64,000 bases of DNA from Bifidobacterium tissieri (GTDB lineage Bacteria > Actinomycetota > Actinomycetes > Actinomycetales > Bifidobacteriaceae). The number at the start of each line of letters is the position of its first letter. Position 1 is the first letter of the stretch. The DNA lies in assembly GCF_002259645.1 (NCBI RefSeq), contig NZ_MWWV01000007.1, forward strand, positions 1 through 64,000, written 5' to 3'. The position numbers and the translations under genes are program-made. Shown in pieces: positions 16,556 to 25,582 of the stretch. Under the pieces are notes generated by a model. The model saw only the letters and a list, made by a program, of their open reading frames with translations, did not search any database and was not told the origin of the DNA.

Positions 16556-17087
16556 GATTGTCTCCCATCGTGTGACGATTATGGTGGTTGCCGGACCGCT
16601 CATCCCTTAACGATTCGACATCCATTCCAGCGTACCGGCTGGCGTTCGTCCGCGGGCGAAAAACGGCGAACGGGATTATAGGGATTGATTATGAGCGCTC
16701 ATAGATCCTTGAAACCATTGGATTTCAAGGCGTGAGACCGTGTAGGGCATAGCCGTTCTCTATAGGGGCCGGTTATGACAAGTAAAAGAACGGGACAACC
16801 ATGGCGAATGCGTGACGGCCATAACCAGCCGCTATAGCGAATCCGCCGATTTCGGTTCAGGCGACGTCTTCGTGCGGCTAGTATGGCAACCAACGACGAC
16901 GCGGATGGGGGTCCGCGACATCGTACGGAATCATCACAGTGCCGATATGAATTCAGCCGTATTCGAATTCACACCGGCACGATCGCACACGAAGGGTCAA
17001 CGGTCTCAAGGGGATGCCGTCGGCATATTCGATATTCGCCTTCATGATTCCGCGAATCAGTCATCGACATCACGTAAGGGGGAAACC
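16556..17087. promoter_or_regulatory. islA / amidohydrolase divergent promoter region
   Basis: 532 bp without a gene. It contains a perfect 14-bp palindrome TATGAGCGCTCATA (16690-16703), an 8-bp-arm inverted repeat CCTTGAAA (16707-16714) / TTTCAAGG (16723-16730), and several TATAG-containing stretches. GGATTATAGGGATT (16673-16686) resembles a stretch in the toa/tauF promoter region. These are the best candidates for operators controlling the lyase. Confidence 0.5.
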
Positions 17088-18776
17088 ATGTCTGATGAAC
17101 CGTATTCCGAAACCGATGAAATCCGCCCGCGACTGTTCGTGGGCGGTGACATCCTGACCGCCACGCCGGACTTCGAGAACGCACCGAAGCCCCAGGCGCT
17201 GCTCACGAACGCCGAAGGCCGTATCGTATTCGTCGGCGACGAGGACGAGGCTCGTTCTCGCGCCAAGGAATTCGACAACGTGGAGGAACGTGATCTTGAC
17301 GGTGCCGCGCTGCTGCCCGGATTCGTCGACGCGCATGGTCATCTGTCGGCCATCGCCCACTATTTCACCACCGCCGATCTGCACGATACGAAGGACATCG
17401 ATGATGTCGTGAACCGTCTGCGTGACTTCGCGCAGCAGCGTCACATCGATGCCAACGGCATCATCATCGGCAACGGATACGACCAGAACACGTTGGTCGG
17501 CGGAAAGCACCCGACACGTCATGATCTGGACCGCGTATCCACGACCATTCCGGTGGTGGCGGTTCACGTCTCCGGACATGTGCTCGCCGCCAATACGAAG
17601 GCGCTGGAGGTCAGCGGTATCCATCTCGACGATCCTGATCCGTTCGGTGGCACCTTCGGGCGCGACGCGGACGGGCTTATCAACGGGTACGCGGCCGAGG
17701 GGGCGGCTTGGCGTATCCGTGCCGCAGCGGCGGAACGCAGTGTCGTCGACTTCGATGAGCTCGGCGACGCCACGCAGGACGTTTACCTGTCGAATGGCAT
17801 CACCACGGCGCAGGACGGGGCTTCCGGGCGGCAGCCGCTCGCGGATTTCGCCCGGTTCGCCAATACACACGGTCTGCGCCTCGACGTGGTCGCGTACCCG
17901 GTCAGTGGTCGGGATTCCGACGGCGTGCTCGCCGACTACGCGACCTACGTGGGCGAAACCTACCACAATGGACTGCGCATCGGCGGTCTCAAAGTCGTGT
18001 TGGACGGCTCCCCGCAGGCGCGTACCGCATGGGTGACCGAGCCGTACACGCCCGGTCCGGAAGGAGAAGGATACCGTGGCGGCCCGTCGGTCAGCGAGGA
18101 GGCCGTCTACCAGGCAGCGCGCAAAACCATCGACAACGATCTGCAGCTCATCGTGCACACCAACGGGGACGCGGCATCCGACCGGTTCCTCGACGCCTAC
18201 GAGCGAGCGCTGCACGATTCGCCGAATCCCGGCAAGCACGATCTGCGTCCGGTGATGATCCACAGCCAGCTCGCCCGTCAAGACCAGTTGGAACGTCTGC
18301 AGAAACTCGGCGGCATTCCATCGTTCTTCGTGGCGCATACCTGGTATTGGGGAGACGTGCATGTGAAGAACTTCGGTGCCAGACGAGGCGGACGAATCTC
18401 CGCCGCCGGTGACGCCAAACGACTGAGGCTGCGGTACACGTTCCACAACGATTCGCCGATCATCAAGCCGAACCTGCTTGACACCGTCTGGGCGGGTGCC
18501 ACACGACGCACCAAAAGCGGCCGTCAGCTCGATCTTGATCAGAGGGTGAGCGTCGCTGACGGATTGCGTGCCATCACCGCCAACGCCGCATACCAGTACG
18601 GCGAGGAGCGCGACAAGGGCACGTTGGAGGCCGGCAAGCGCGCCGATCTGGTGATTCTGGAGAAGAACCCGCTGTCGGTGCCGTTGGACGAGACCGGGGC
18701 TCCGGACGACAGCCTGCGCAGCCTTCACGTGCTGGAAACCATCAAGAATGGCCGTACCGCCTGGACGCGCGGCTGA
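17088..18776 (+). CDS. YtcJ-like amidohydrolase
   Basis: A 562-residue metal-dependent amidohydrolase of the YtcJ/NfdA type. N-terminal metal site GFVDAHGHLSAI; later metal histidines in VHTNGDAASDRF and MIHSQLAR; C-terminal segment GTLEAGKRADLVIL typical of amidohydrolases. No signal peptide, so cytosolic. Start at 17088 after AAGGGGG. Family members hydrolyse N-acyl or N-formyl groups. It is followed by a complete peptide-type ABC importer and is divergent from islA, so an inferred role is releasing an amine (possibly taurine) from an imported N-acyl compound. The true substrate is unknown. Confidence 0.75.
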   Translation: MSDEPYSETDEIRPRLFVGGDILTATPDFENAPKPQALLTNAEGRIVFVGDEDEARSRAKEFDNVEERDLDGAALLPGFVDAHGHLSAIAHYFTTADLHDTKDIDDVVNRLRDFAQQRHIDANGIIIGNGYDQNTLVGGKHPTRHDLDRVSTTIPVVAVHVSGHVLAANTKALEVSGIHLDDPDPFGGTFGRDADGLINGYAAEGAAWRIRAAAAERSVVDFDELGDATQDVYLSNGITTAQDGASGRQPLADFARFANTHGLRLDVVAYPVSGRDSDGVLADYATYVGETYHNGLRIGGLKVVLDGSPQARTAWVTEPYTPGPEGEGYRGGPSVSEEAVYQAARKTIDNDLQLIVHTNGDAASDRFLDAYERALHDSPNPGKHDLRPVMIHSQLARQDQLERLQKLGGIPSFFVAHTWYWGDVHVKNFGARRGGRISAAGDAKRLRLRYTFHNDSPIIKPNLLDTVWAGATRRTKSGRQLDLDQRVSVADGLRAITANAAYQYGEERDKGTLEAGKRADLVILEKNPLSVPLDETGAPDDSLRSLHVLETIKNGRTAWTRG

Positions 18777-18871
18777 CCAGCCACCCATCACTCGTATCAG
18801 ATTCATCACTCGTATAGGGGAACCACAACATCACGCGGCTTTGGGGAGTCGCACACGAAGGGGGAACAATC

Positions 18872-20539
18872 ATGAACAATCGGAAGAACCGACCGTTGTC
18901 CGGTCGCATAGGCAAGGCATTCGCGGCAATCGCATCCGTGGCCACCATCGCGGCGCTCGCGGCATGCGGCAGCTCGTCGGCGAGCGCCGGCGACAATGCC
19001 GGAACGCCTCAGCAGGGCGGCACGCTGCGACTCATCCAATTCCCGGACACCGGCCAGTGCATCGACCCGTCCCAGGCGATCTCCGACTCCGGTCCGCGCA
19101 CGGTGGTGCGCAACTATGTGGAATCGCTCACCGATCAGGACCCGGACACGGGCAAGCTGGTGCCGCGACTCGCCTCCGACTGGCAGGTGAGCGAGGACGC
19201 GAAGACGTATACGTTCCACATCAGGCAGGGCATCACGTTCTCGGATGGCGAGAAGCTCGACGCGGCCGCCGTGGTCAAGAACATCGAATCGCTGTCCAAA
19301 CAGGCGGCCATCTCCAAGGTGCTGTCGCTGAACACGCTGGAGAAGGCCGAGGCCACGGACGCCAACACGGTGACGGTGACGTTCTCGACACCGAACCTCG
19401 CGTTCCTCAACTCCACGGCGTCGACGAAGTTCGGCATCATCGCGCCGAAGTCGCTTGACATTCCGGCCGCACAGCGCTGCTCCGGCCAGGGCGTGTACGG
19501 CACGGGTCCGTTCACGCTGGAACAGTACGATCCGAACACGAAGACGATCCTGAAGCGTCGCGCCGACTACAAGCCGACCAGCGAGCTCGCCAAGCATCAG
19601 GGCGCCGCCTATCTCGACACCATCGAGATCTCGTACGTGCCCGAGGAATCCGTGAGACTCGGCACCTTCTCCAGCGGACAGGCCGACGCCATCCACGCCG
19701 CCACCACCGAACAGTTCACGCGGAACGCCGTGGCGCAGATCAAGGCCGCCGGCGGCACCATCCAGTCGCACTCCATTCCCGGACAGGCGTTCAACATCTA
19801 CCCGAACGTGGAGGACGGCAAGCCGCTGAGCGACATCAAGGTGCGTCAGGCGCTCTCCTACGCCATCGACCGTGCCACGTACGCCACCACGGTGTATCGC
19901 GAAGGCTACCCGGTGGTCGGCAGCGTCTACGACGCCACCAGCGTCGGACTGGTGAAATCGCCCAACACCACCACCTACGACGTGGACAAGGCCAACAAGC
20001 TGCTCGACGAGGCCGGTTGGAAGCAGGGCGACGACGGCTACCGTCACAAGGACGGCAAGAAGCTGACGATCGTATGGTTCGATGCGACCAAGCGCACCGG
20101 CCAGGAGCTGCTGATCGACGAGCTGCGCAAGGTGGGCATCGACCTTCAGGTGGACATCAACCCCTCCGCAGGCGAGAATCTCAAGCGTGTGCAGAGCGGT
20201 GACTACGACTTCGTGACCACGCCCTACAACGCCAAGAACGATCCGAACGTGTTCGACCTCATCTACAGTGATCAGCCGTCCTTCTACAGCGGCGTTCACT
20301 CGCTGACCCCCGACAAGCTCAAGCAGGCCCAGGATATTCTCAAGCAGGCCGACGAGGGCACCACCAAGGAGGCGCGTCTGGAACAGTACTCGAAGTTCCA
20401 GAAGTTCATCGAGGAGAACTACGCGGCCATTCCGCTCAGCGAGCGCACCCAGGATCTTGCCGTATCCAACAAGGTGCATGACACCCGGTTCGGTGTGGAG
20501 ACCACTGTCGACTTTACCGACACGTGGCTGTCGAAGTGA
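18872..20539 (+). CDS. Peptide-type ABC importer, substrate-binding lipoprotein
   Basis: A 555-residue family-5 extracellular solute-binding protein (DppA/OppA/NikA type). Lipobox ALAACGS with acylated C32. Characteristic stretches are LVPRLASDWQVSEDAKTYTFHIR near residue 92, KVRQALSYAIDRATY near 325, and NKLLDEAGWK. Start preceded by AAGGGGG. Upstream, ATCACTCGTAT occurs twice in tandem about 70 bp before the start. It heads a four-gene operon with two permeases and a double ATPase. Substrate unknown; the preceding amidohydrolase suggests an amide-containing compound. Confidence 0.85.
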   Translation: MNNRKNRPLSGRIGKAFAAIASVATIAALAACGSSSASAGDNAGTPQQGGTLRLIQFPDTGQCIDPSQAISDSGPRTVVRNYVESLTDQDPDTGKLVPRLASDWQVSEDAKTYTFHIRQGITFSDGEKLDAAAVVKNIESLSKQAAISKVLSLNTLEKAEATDANTVTVTFSTPNLAFLNSTASTKFGIIAPKSLDIPAAQRCSGQGVYGTGPFTLEQYDPNTKTILKRRADYKPTSELAKHQGAAYLDTIEISYVPEESVRLGTFSSGQADAIHAATTEQFTRNAVAQIKAAGGTIQSHSIPGQAFNIYPNVEDGKPLSDIKVRQALSYAIDRATYATTVYREGYPVVGSVYDATSVGLVKSPNTTTYDVDKANKLLDEAGWKQGDDGYRHKDGKKLTIVWFDATKRTGQELLIDELRKVGIDLQVDINPSAGENLKRVQSGDYDFVTTPYNAKNDPNVFDLIYSDQPSFYSGVHSLTPDKLKQAQDILKQADEGTTKEARLEQYSKFQKFIEENYAAIPLSERTQDLAVSNKVHDTRFGVETTVDFTDTWLSK

Positions 20540-20557
20540 CGGACGGGGCGCGCAATC

Positions 20558-21523
20558 ATGAATCCCAAAGGATATGCGGTGTATATCGCCAAGCGTATCG
20601 GGCAGGCGGTCCTGGTGCTCTGGGCCGCCTACACGGTGACGTATGTGATCCTCAACCTGCTGCCCAAGAACGTCGAACAGTCGATTCTGGTGGCCCGAGG
20701 CATGCAGGAGGCGGTGGGTGATCCGAACGCCATCGCCCAGGTCCGTTCCGAATTCGGACTCGATGAATCGCCGGTACGGCATTATTTCACGGTGCTGTTC
20801 GCCGCGTTGCACGGCGACCTCGGCACCTCCTACCAGTACGGTTCCAACGTGGCCTCGCTGATCGCGACACGACTCGGCATGACGATATCCGTCAGTCTGC
20901 TCGCCATACTGCTGGCGGTGGTCGTGGCGTTCGCGCTCGCGTTCGCCGCATCGTACTTCCGTCAGAAGACCGTCCGCGCGATCCTGCAGGCATTGCCCAC
21001 GCTGTCGGTGTCGGTACCGACCTTCTGGATCGGACTGCTGCTCATGCAGGTGTTCTCCTTCTGGCTGGGATTGCTGCCATCCATCGGGCAAAGCGGATGG
21101 AAGACGATGGTGCTGCCGGTGGTCACCATGGCCATCCCCGTGAGCGCCATGCTGTCACGACTGCTCATGGATGGGTTCGACACTGTGATGCGTGAGCCGT
21201 TCATTGTGGCGGCCAAGGCGCACGGCTTCAGCCGTCGGTCGATCGTCATCAGTCATGTCATCAAGAACGGTTCGCTCCCGGCGCTGACCATGCTTGGCCT
21301 GATCGTGGGCGGCACGGTGAACGGCGCGATCGTGGCGGAGACCGTGTTCTCCCGCCAGGGTGTGGGCCTTCTGATCCAGCAGGCCGTGCAGAATCAGGAT
21401 TTCCCCGTCGTGCAGGGCGTGGTGTTGCTTGCGGCTGCGGCCTTCGTCGTCGTCAATCTGGTGGTCGATCTGATCTATCCGTTACTTGATCCGCGAATCT
21501 CCCATATCGCCAAGGAGGTGTGA
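20558..21523 (+). CDS. Peptide-type ABC importer permease 1 (DppB-like)
   Basis: A 321-residue DppB/OppB-type permease. First membrane helix about residues 9-30 (IGQAVLVLWAAYTVTYVILNLL), followed by the large extracytoplasmic loop containing FGLDESPVRHYFTVLFAALHGDLGTSY, standard for this family. The coupling motif MREPFIVAAKAHGFSRRSIVISHVIKN is near residue 210. It follows the binding-protein gene by 18 bp and precedes the second permease by one base. Confidence 0.88.
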   Translation: MNPKGYAVYIAKRIGQAVLVLWAAYTVTYVILNLLPKNVEQSILVARGMQEAVGDPNAIAQVRSEFGLDESPVRHYFTVLFAALHGDLGTSYQYGSNVASLIATRLGMTISVSLLAILLAVVVAFALAFAASYFRQKTVRAILQALPTLSVSVPTFWIGLLLMQVFSFWLGLLPSIGQSGWKTMVLPVVTMAIPVSAMLSRLLMDGFDTVMREPFIVAAKAHGFSRRSIVISHVIKNGSLPALTMLGLIVGGTVNGAIVAETVFSRQGVGLLIQQAVQNQDFPVVQGVVLLAAAAFVVVNLVVDLIYPLLDPRISHIAKEV

Positions 21524-21524
21524 G

Positions 21525-22436
21525 ATGAGCAACGCCATACAACTTGAATCACTCGAATCGGTGAAGACATCCATGCACAGTACATCGTCATACAGTCAGT
21601 CCGTGTCCACTGTGTTGCGCAGGATCGGAAACGGATTGCGCGCGCACAGCAGCGTCTCGACCACGTTGGCGGGACTGTTCACCGTGGTGATACTGATCGC
21701 CTCGCTGTTCCCCTCGGTGGTGGCCCGCAAGGATCCGTACGCCACCGACCCCGTGCACATGTTCCAGGCGCCGAGTGCCGAACACTGGTTCGGCACCGAC
21801 CAGCTTGGCCGTGACCTGTTCTCGCGAACCATCTACGGCGCGCACGCCACCGTGACGGCGTCCCTGCTGTCATTGGCCATCGCCGTGGTGGGCGGTCTTA
21901 TCATCGGCATCGCATCCGCCTACGTCGGCGGCATCGTGGACACCGCGCTCATGCGTTCGGTCGACGTGCTGCTGTCCATTCCGGGACTGCTGCTGTCCAT
22001 CACCATCGTCACGGCCATCGGCTTCGGCACCACGCCAGTCGCGGTCGCCATCGGCGTGGCCAGTCTTCCGGGCTTCGCGCGCACCACCCGCGCGCAGACG
22101 CTGAAGATCAAGAACCACGCCTACGTGGAGGCGGCCGTCGTGTCCGGCGTCTCACCGTTGCGCATCGTGTTCTCGCACATTCTGCGCAACGTGCTCGGAC
22201 CGGTGTCCGTGCTCGCCATGCTCGAATTCGGCGCCGTCATCATGTCGGTGGCCACGTTGAGCTTCCTCGGCTTCGGTGCGAAACCGCCGGCCGCCGAATG
22301 GGGCTCGCTGATCAACGACGGTCGCAACTATCTCATCACCAGCCCGTGGATATCGCTGATCCCCGGATTCGTGGTGGTCCTGACCGTGCTTTCCGCCACC
22401 GTGCTGGCGAACAATCTGAAACGAGGTGAACGATGA
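21525..22436 (+). CDS. Peptide-type ABC importer permease 2 (DppC-like)
   Basis: A 303-residue DppC/OppC-type permease. An N-terminal cytoplasmic stretch precedes a first helix (TLAGLFTVVILIASLFPSVV); the family motif HWFGTDQLGRDLFSRTIYGA follows and the coupling loop KIKNHAYVEAAVVSGVSPLRIVFSHILRN is present. Start chosen at 21525 because AAGGAGGTG lies just upstream; the longer frame overlaps the previous gene. The stop overlaps the ATPase start by four bases. Confidence 0.88.
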   Translation: MSNAIQLESLESVKTSMHSTSSYSQSVSTVLRRIGNGLRAHSSVSTTLAGLFTVVILIASLFPSVVARKDPYATDPVHMFQAPSAEHWFGTDQLGRDLFSRTIYGAHATVTASLLSLAIAVVGGLIIGIASAYVGGIVDTALMRSVDVLLSIPGLLLSITIVTAIGFGTTPVAVAIGVASLPGFARTTRAQTLKIKNHAYVEAAVVSGVSPLRIVFSHILRNVLGPVSVLAMLEFGAVIMSVATLSFLGFGAKPPAAEWGSLINDGRNYLITSPWISLIPGFVVVLTVLSATVLANNLKRGER

Positions 22437-24124
22437 GCAGTGCTGAATCCACGGCAACGGCGGCGGATGGAACCGCGACGGAAAAAATCGCAACGAACGA
22501 CGGTAATGACACGGTCATCGAGGTCTCGCATCTGAGCGTGACCTACCGGTCGTCCCGCCGATCGGTCACCGCCGTCAACGATGTGACATTCGCCGTCCGA
22601 CATGGCGAAACCGTCGGCATCGTCGGCGAATCCGGCTCCGGAAAATCAACCCTGGTCGACACGTTCCTCGGCATATTGCCCGACAACGCCGACATCACCG
22701 GCACCTTCTCACTGTTCGGCGAGGACTTCACCCATGCCGACGAACGGCAATGGCGGCAGGTTCGCGGCCGCGTCCTCGGATTCGTTCCGCAGGATCCACG
22801 AACGAACCTCGACCCGACCATGACCGTCGGCAGGCAGACCGAGCAGATCGTACGGTTGCGCCATCCCGAACAGTCACGTGACGATGCGCGGAAGCGCGTC
22901 ATCGACCTGTTCACCGAAGTCGGCATCGACCGCCCCGAACTGCGCTACCGGCAATATCCGCACGAACTGTCCGGCGGACTGCAGCAGCGTGTGCTCATCG
23001 CCCAGGCCTTGGCCAGCGAACCGGAGGTCATCGTCGCCGACGAGCCCACCAGTGCACTCGACGTCACCGTGCAGAAACGCATCCTCGACGTACTCGAATC
23101 ACTGGTACGCAAGCGCGGCATCACCCTCGTGATGATCACCCACGATCTGGCGGTCGCCTCCGACCGTACACAACGACTGCTGGTCATCCACAACGGGCGT
23201 CTGGTCGAACACGGCGAGACACGTCAGGTGCTCGACCATCCCCACGAGGAATACACGCGGCATCTGATCTCCTGCGCGCCAGCGTTCCAGGTGAACGAGA
23301 ACGTGCACGACGACGAGCGTGAGCAGGCCGACGCGGAGACCACCCCGTCCGACGACATCGCCGTGAGCTGGAACGACGTCTCGAAGGTGTACCACGAACG
23401 CGGCGGACGAGGGGCGGCGTTCAACGCGCTGAACCACGTATCGCTCACCGCCCGCACCGGACGGACGCTGGCCATCGTCGGCGAATCCGGTTCCGGAAAA
23501 TCCACGCTGCTGCGACTCGCGCTCGCGCTCTCCGCACCCACATCCGGCACCGTGCTCGTCGACGGACGCAACATCCACGAACTGCACGGCCGCGCGCTGC
23601 GCGTCGAACGACGCAACTTCCAGCTCGTGCAGCAGAACCCGTTCGACTCGCTCGACCCGAACTACACCGTGCGCAAGGTGATCGACGAACCGTTGCGATC
23701 ATTCGGCTACGGCAACCGTCAACGCCGCAACCAACGCATCGCCGAACTGCTCGACCGCGTCTCCCTGCCCGAACGGCTGCTCGACGCCAAAGGCTCCGAA
23801 CTCTCCGGAGGCCAATGCCAGCGCGTGGCCATCGCCCGGGCGCTCGCCATCGGCCCGAAGATCCTGTTCCTCGACGAACCCGTCTCCGCACTCGACGTCT
23901 CCGTACAGTCGCAGATCCTCGACCTGCTCAAGGAACTGCAGGAGGCGCTGGGCGTCACCTACGTGTTCGTTTCGCACGATCTTGCCGTCGTCGCCGGTCT
24001 GGCCGACGACATCGCCGTCCTCGAACGCGGCAACATCGTGGAACATGGCAGCGTGGACGACGTCTTCGGCCATCCGCGCAGCGCCTACACCAGAAAGCTC
24101 CTCGACGCCATCCCCGGGCGTTGA
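22433..24124 (+). CDS. Fused peptide-type ABC ATPase (DppD-DppF)
   Basis: A 563-residue protein carrying two full ABC ATPase domains. Domain 1 (about 20-265): Walker A GESGSGKST, signature LSGGLQQRVLIAQAL, Walker B VIVADEPTSALD. Domain 2 (about 295-560): Walker A GESGSGKST, signature LSGGQCQRVAIARALA, Walker B ILFLDEPVSALD. A short acidic linker joins them. Fused pairs like this are common in actinobacterial peptide or nickel importers. It energises the two permeases encoded just upstream. Confidence 0.9.
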   Translation: MSSAESTATAADGTATEKIATNDGNDTVIEVSHLSVTYRSSRRSVTAVNDVTFAVRHGETVGIVGESGSGKSTLVDTFLGILPDNADITGTFSLFGEDFTHADERQWRQVRGRVLGFVPQDPRTNLDPTMTVGRQTEQIVRLRHPEQSRDDARKRVIDLFTEVGIDRPELRYRQYPHELSGGLQQRVLIAQALASEPEVIVADEPTSALDVTVQKRILDVLESLVRKRGITLVMITHDLAVASDRTQRLLVIHNGRLVEHGETRQVLDHPHEEYTRHLISCAPAFQVNENVHDDEREQADAETTPSDDIAVSWNDVSKVYHERGGRGAAFNALNHVSLTARTGRTLAIVGESGSGKSTLLRLALALSAPTSGTVLVDGRNIHELHGRALRVERRNFQLVQQNPFDSLDPNYTVRKVIDEPLRSFGYGNRQRRNQRIAELLDRVSLPERLLDAKGSELSGGQCQRVAIARALAIGPKILFLDEPVSALDVSVQSQILDLLKELQEALGVTYVFVSHDLAVVAGLADDIAVLERGNIVEHGSVDDVFGHPRSAYTRKLLDAIPGR

Positions 24125-24439
24125 CGGTCTCCCGGGAAGATCGCCGTCGTCGACGTCGTTGGAGTCTCCCCGCACGGTCCGGTGGACATCCCCGTCCGCC
24201 GGACCATTTTCCGTATGGTGCCGCATATCGAACGGTGTGCCGGACGGCGTATCGAGCGGCCTCGACCATACACGCGTAACCGCTGAAATTTCAGCGGTTG
24301 ATAAACGGCTCAAGATTTTTGGATTACCCCAAAGCGTTGATTTCACTCGAATGGGCAACATGGCGCGGAGATAATGGTGAGCAACGCGGCTCGTCGCAGG
24401 GGACCAGTACGACGGCGCGACATACATCGTAAGGGGATC
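24125..24439. promoter_or_regulatory. Intergenic region with perfect 22-bp palindrome
   Basis: Between the fused ATPase and the second sulfonate importer. A perfect, loop-free 22-bp palindrome occupies 24278-24299: the half AACCGCTGAAA is followed directly by its exact reverse complement. Lack of a loop argues against a terminator and for a repressor or activator site about 140 bp upstream of the binding-protein start. No second copy was noticed. Confidence 0.6.
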
Positions 24440-25576
24440 ATGATGGGCACAGGCAACGGGAGTGGCATACGCGGACGGCTTCACGGCGTGCGCATGGCAT
24501 GCCGTTGCGTCGCGGCCGCGCTCTCGCTGACGCTCATGCTGTCCCTGTCCGGATGCGCATGGCCCAGCGAACTCATCGCCGACGCCGGTGCCAAGGCGCT
24601 GCGCGACAACGGCAGCGGCACCACCACACTGCGCATCGCCGCCCAACCCTACCCGCTGTACTCCGACGTGTGGGTGGCCCACGAACTCGGCTACCTCAAG
24701 GACGAACTCGGCAAGGCCGACGCCAGCTACAACTGGGATTCGTTCAAAAGCGGACCGCTCGTCAACGAGGCCATGGCCTCCGGCAACGAGGACATCGGCT
24801 ACGCGGCCGACCTCCCCGCCATCATCGCCAAATCCACCGGGCAGAACGTGACCATCGTGTCGAACGTGGCCTACGGGGAGAAGGCGCTCGCCATCATGGT
24901 GCCCACTGACTCGCCCATCACATCCGTCGCCGATCTCAAAGGAAAGAAAGTCGGCTACGCCACGGGATCGTACGCCCAGCATCTGCTGGCATTGCGCCTC
25001 GCCGAACAGGGCTTGACGCTCGACGACGTGCAGACCGCGAACCTGTCCGCTGAGGATCAGGTCGCCGCAATCCAAAGTCATGGCGTGGACGCCATCGTGA
25101 TCTGGGAGCAGTACATCACCAAGCTGGAAAGCGAGGGCACGGCCAAGGTGCTCGTCGACGGCACCGGCGTGAAACGCGGCAACATGGTCAGCTATGCGAC
25201 CGCCGACTACGCGAAGCAGCACCCGGACGTGATCCGTGCCTACAACCGTGCCGTGCAGCGTGGCGCCGACCTGATCGCCAAGGACCCCGACAAGGCGTCG
25301 TCCGCCGTGGCCAAGGACTTCGGCGTGGATGCCGCCATGCTCAAGCGGATCTGGATCCATCTCACGTTCACCACCGAACTCAAGCAGGACGATATCGACG
25401 CGATCACGCAGGTCAGCGACTTCGCGTGGCGCAATGGCATCCTCAAATCGCAGGTGGACGTCAACGCGCTCATCGACACCAAACTCGCCGCATCAACGTC
25501 GGCTTCGGCTTCGTCGCCGACATCAACGTCGTCATCGTCGTCATCGTCATTCACCACAGCCACTACGAAGGAGTGA
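24440..25576 (+). CDS. ssuA: Second sulfonate-type ABC importer, substrate-binding lipoprotein
   Basis: A 378-residue SsuA-like binding protein. Signal peptide with lipobox SLSGCAW (C39). Mature part: TTLRIAAQPYPLYSDVWVAHELGYL, GNEDIGYAADLPAII, and VADLKGKKVGYATGSYAQHLLALRLAEQGL, typical of sulfonate/nitrate/bicarbonate binding proteins. The end is a low-complexity Ser/Thr/Ala tail of about 25 residues. ATG codons at 24440 and 24443 both follow AAGGGG; spacing slightly favours the second. It is the first gene of a three-gene importer operon. The substrate may be a sulfonate such as isethionate or taurine. Confidence 0.78.
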   Translation: MMGTGNGSGIRGRLHGVRMACRCVAAALSLTLMLSLSGCAWPSELIADAGAKALRDNGSGTTTLRIAAQPYPLYSDVWVAHELGYLKDELGKADASYNWDSFKSGPLVNEAMASGNEDIGYAADLPAIIAKSTGQNVTIVSNVAYGEKALAIMVPTDSPITSVADLKGKKVGYATGSYAQHLLALRLAEQGLTLDDVQTANLSAEDQVAAIQSHGVDAIVIWEQYITKLESEGTAKVLVDGTGVKRGNMVSYATADYAKQHPDVIRAYNRAVQRGADLIAKDPDKASSAVAKDFGVDAAMLKRIWIHLTFTTELKQDDIDAITQVSDFAWRNGILKSQVDVNALIDTKLAASTSASASSPTSTSSSSSSSFTTATTKE

Positions 25577-25582
25577 CCAGTC

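Noticed and set aside
14192-16681. 829-codon open frame antisense to islA
   Set aside because: It is a codon-bias shadow of the glycyl radical enzyme gene: no domain and no ribosome site, with repetitive low-complexity content.
18806-21091. 761-codon open frame antisense to the peptide-binding protein and permease genes
   Set aside because: High-GC shadow; it crosses two clear genes on the other strand and shows no family features.
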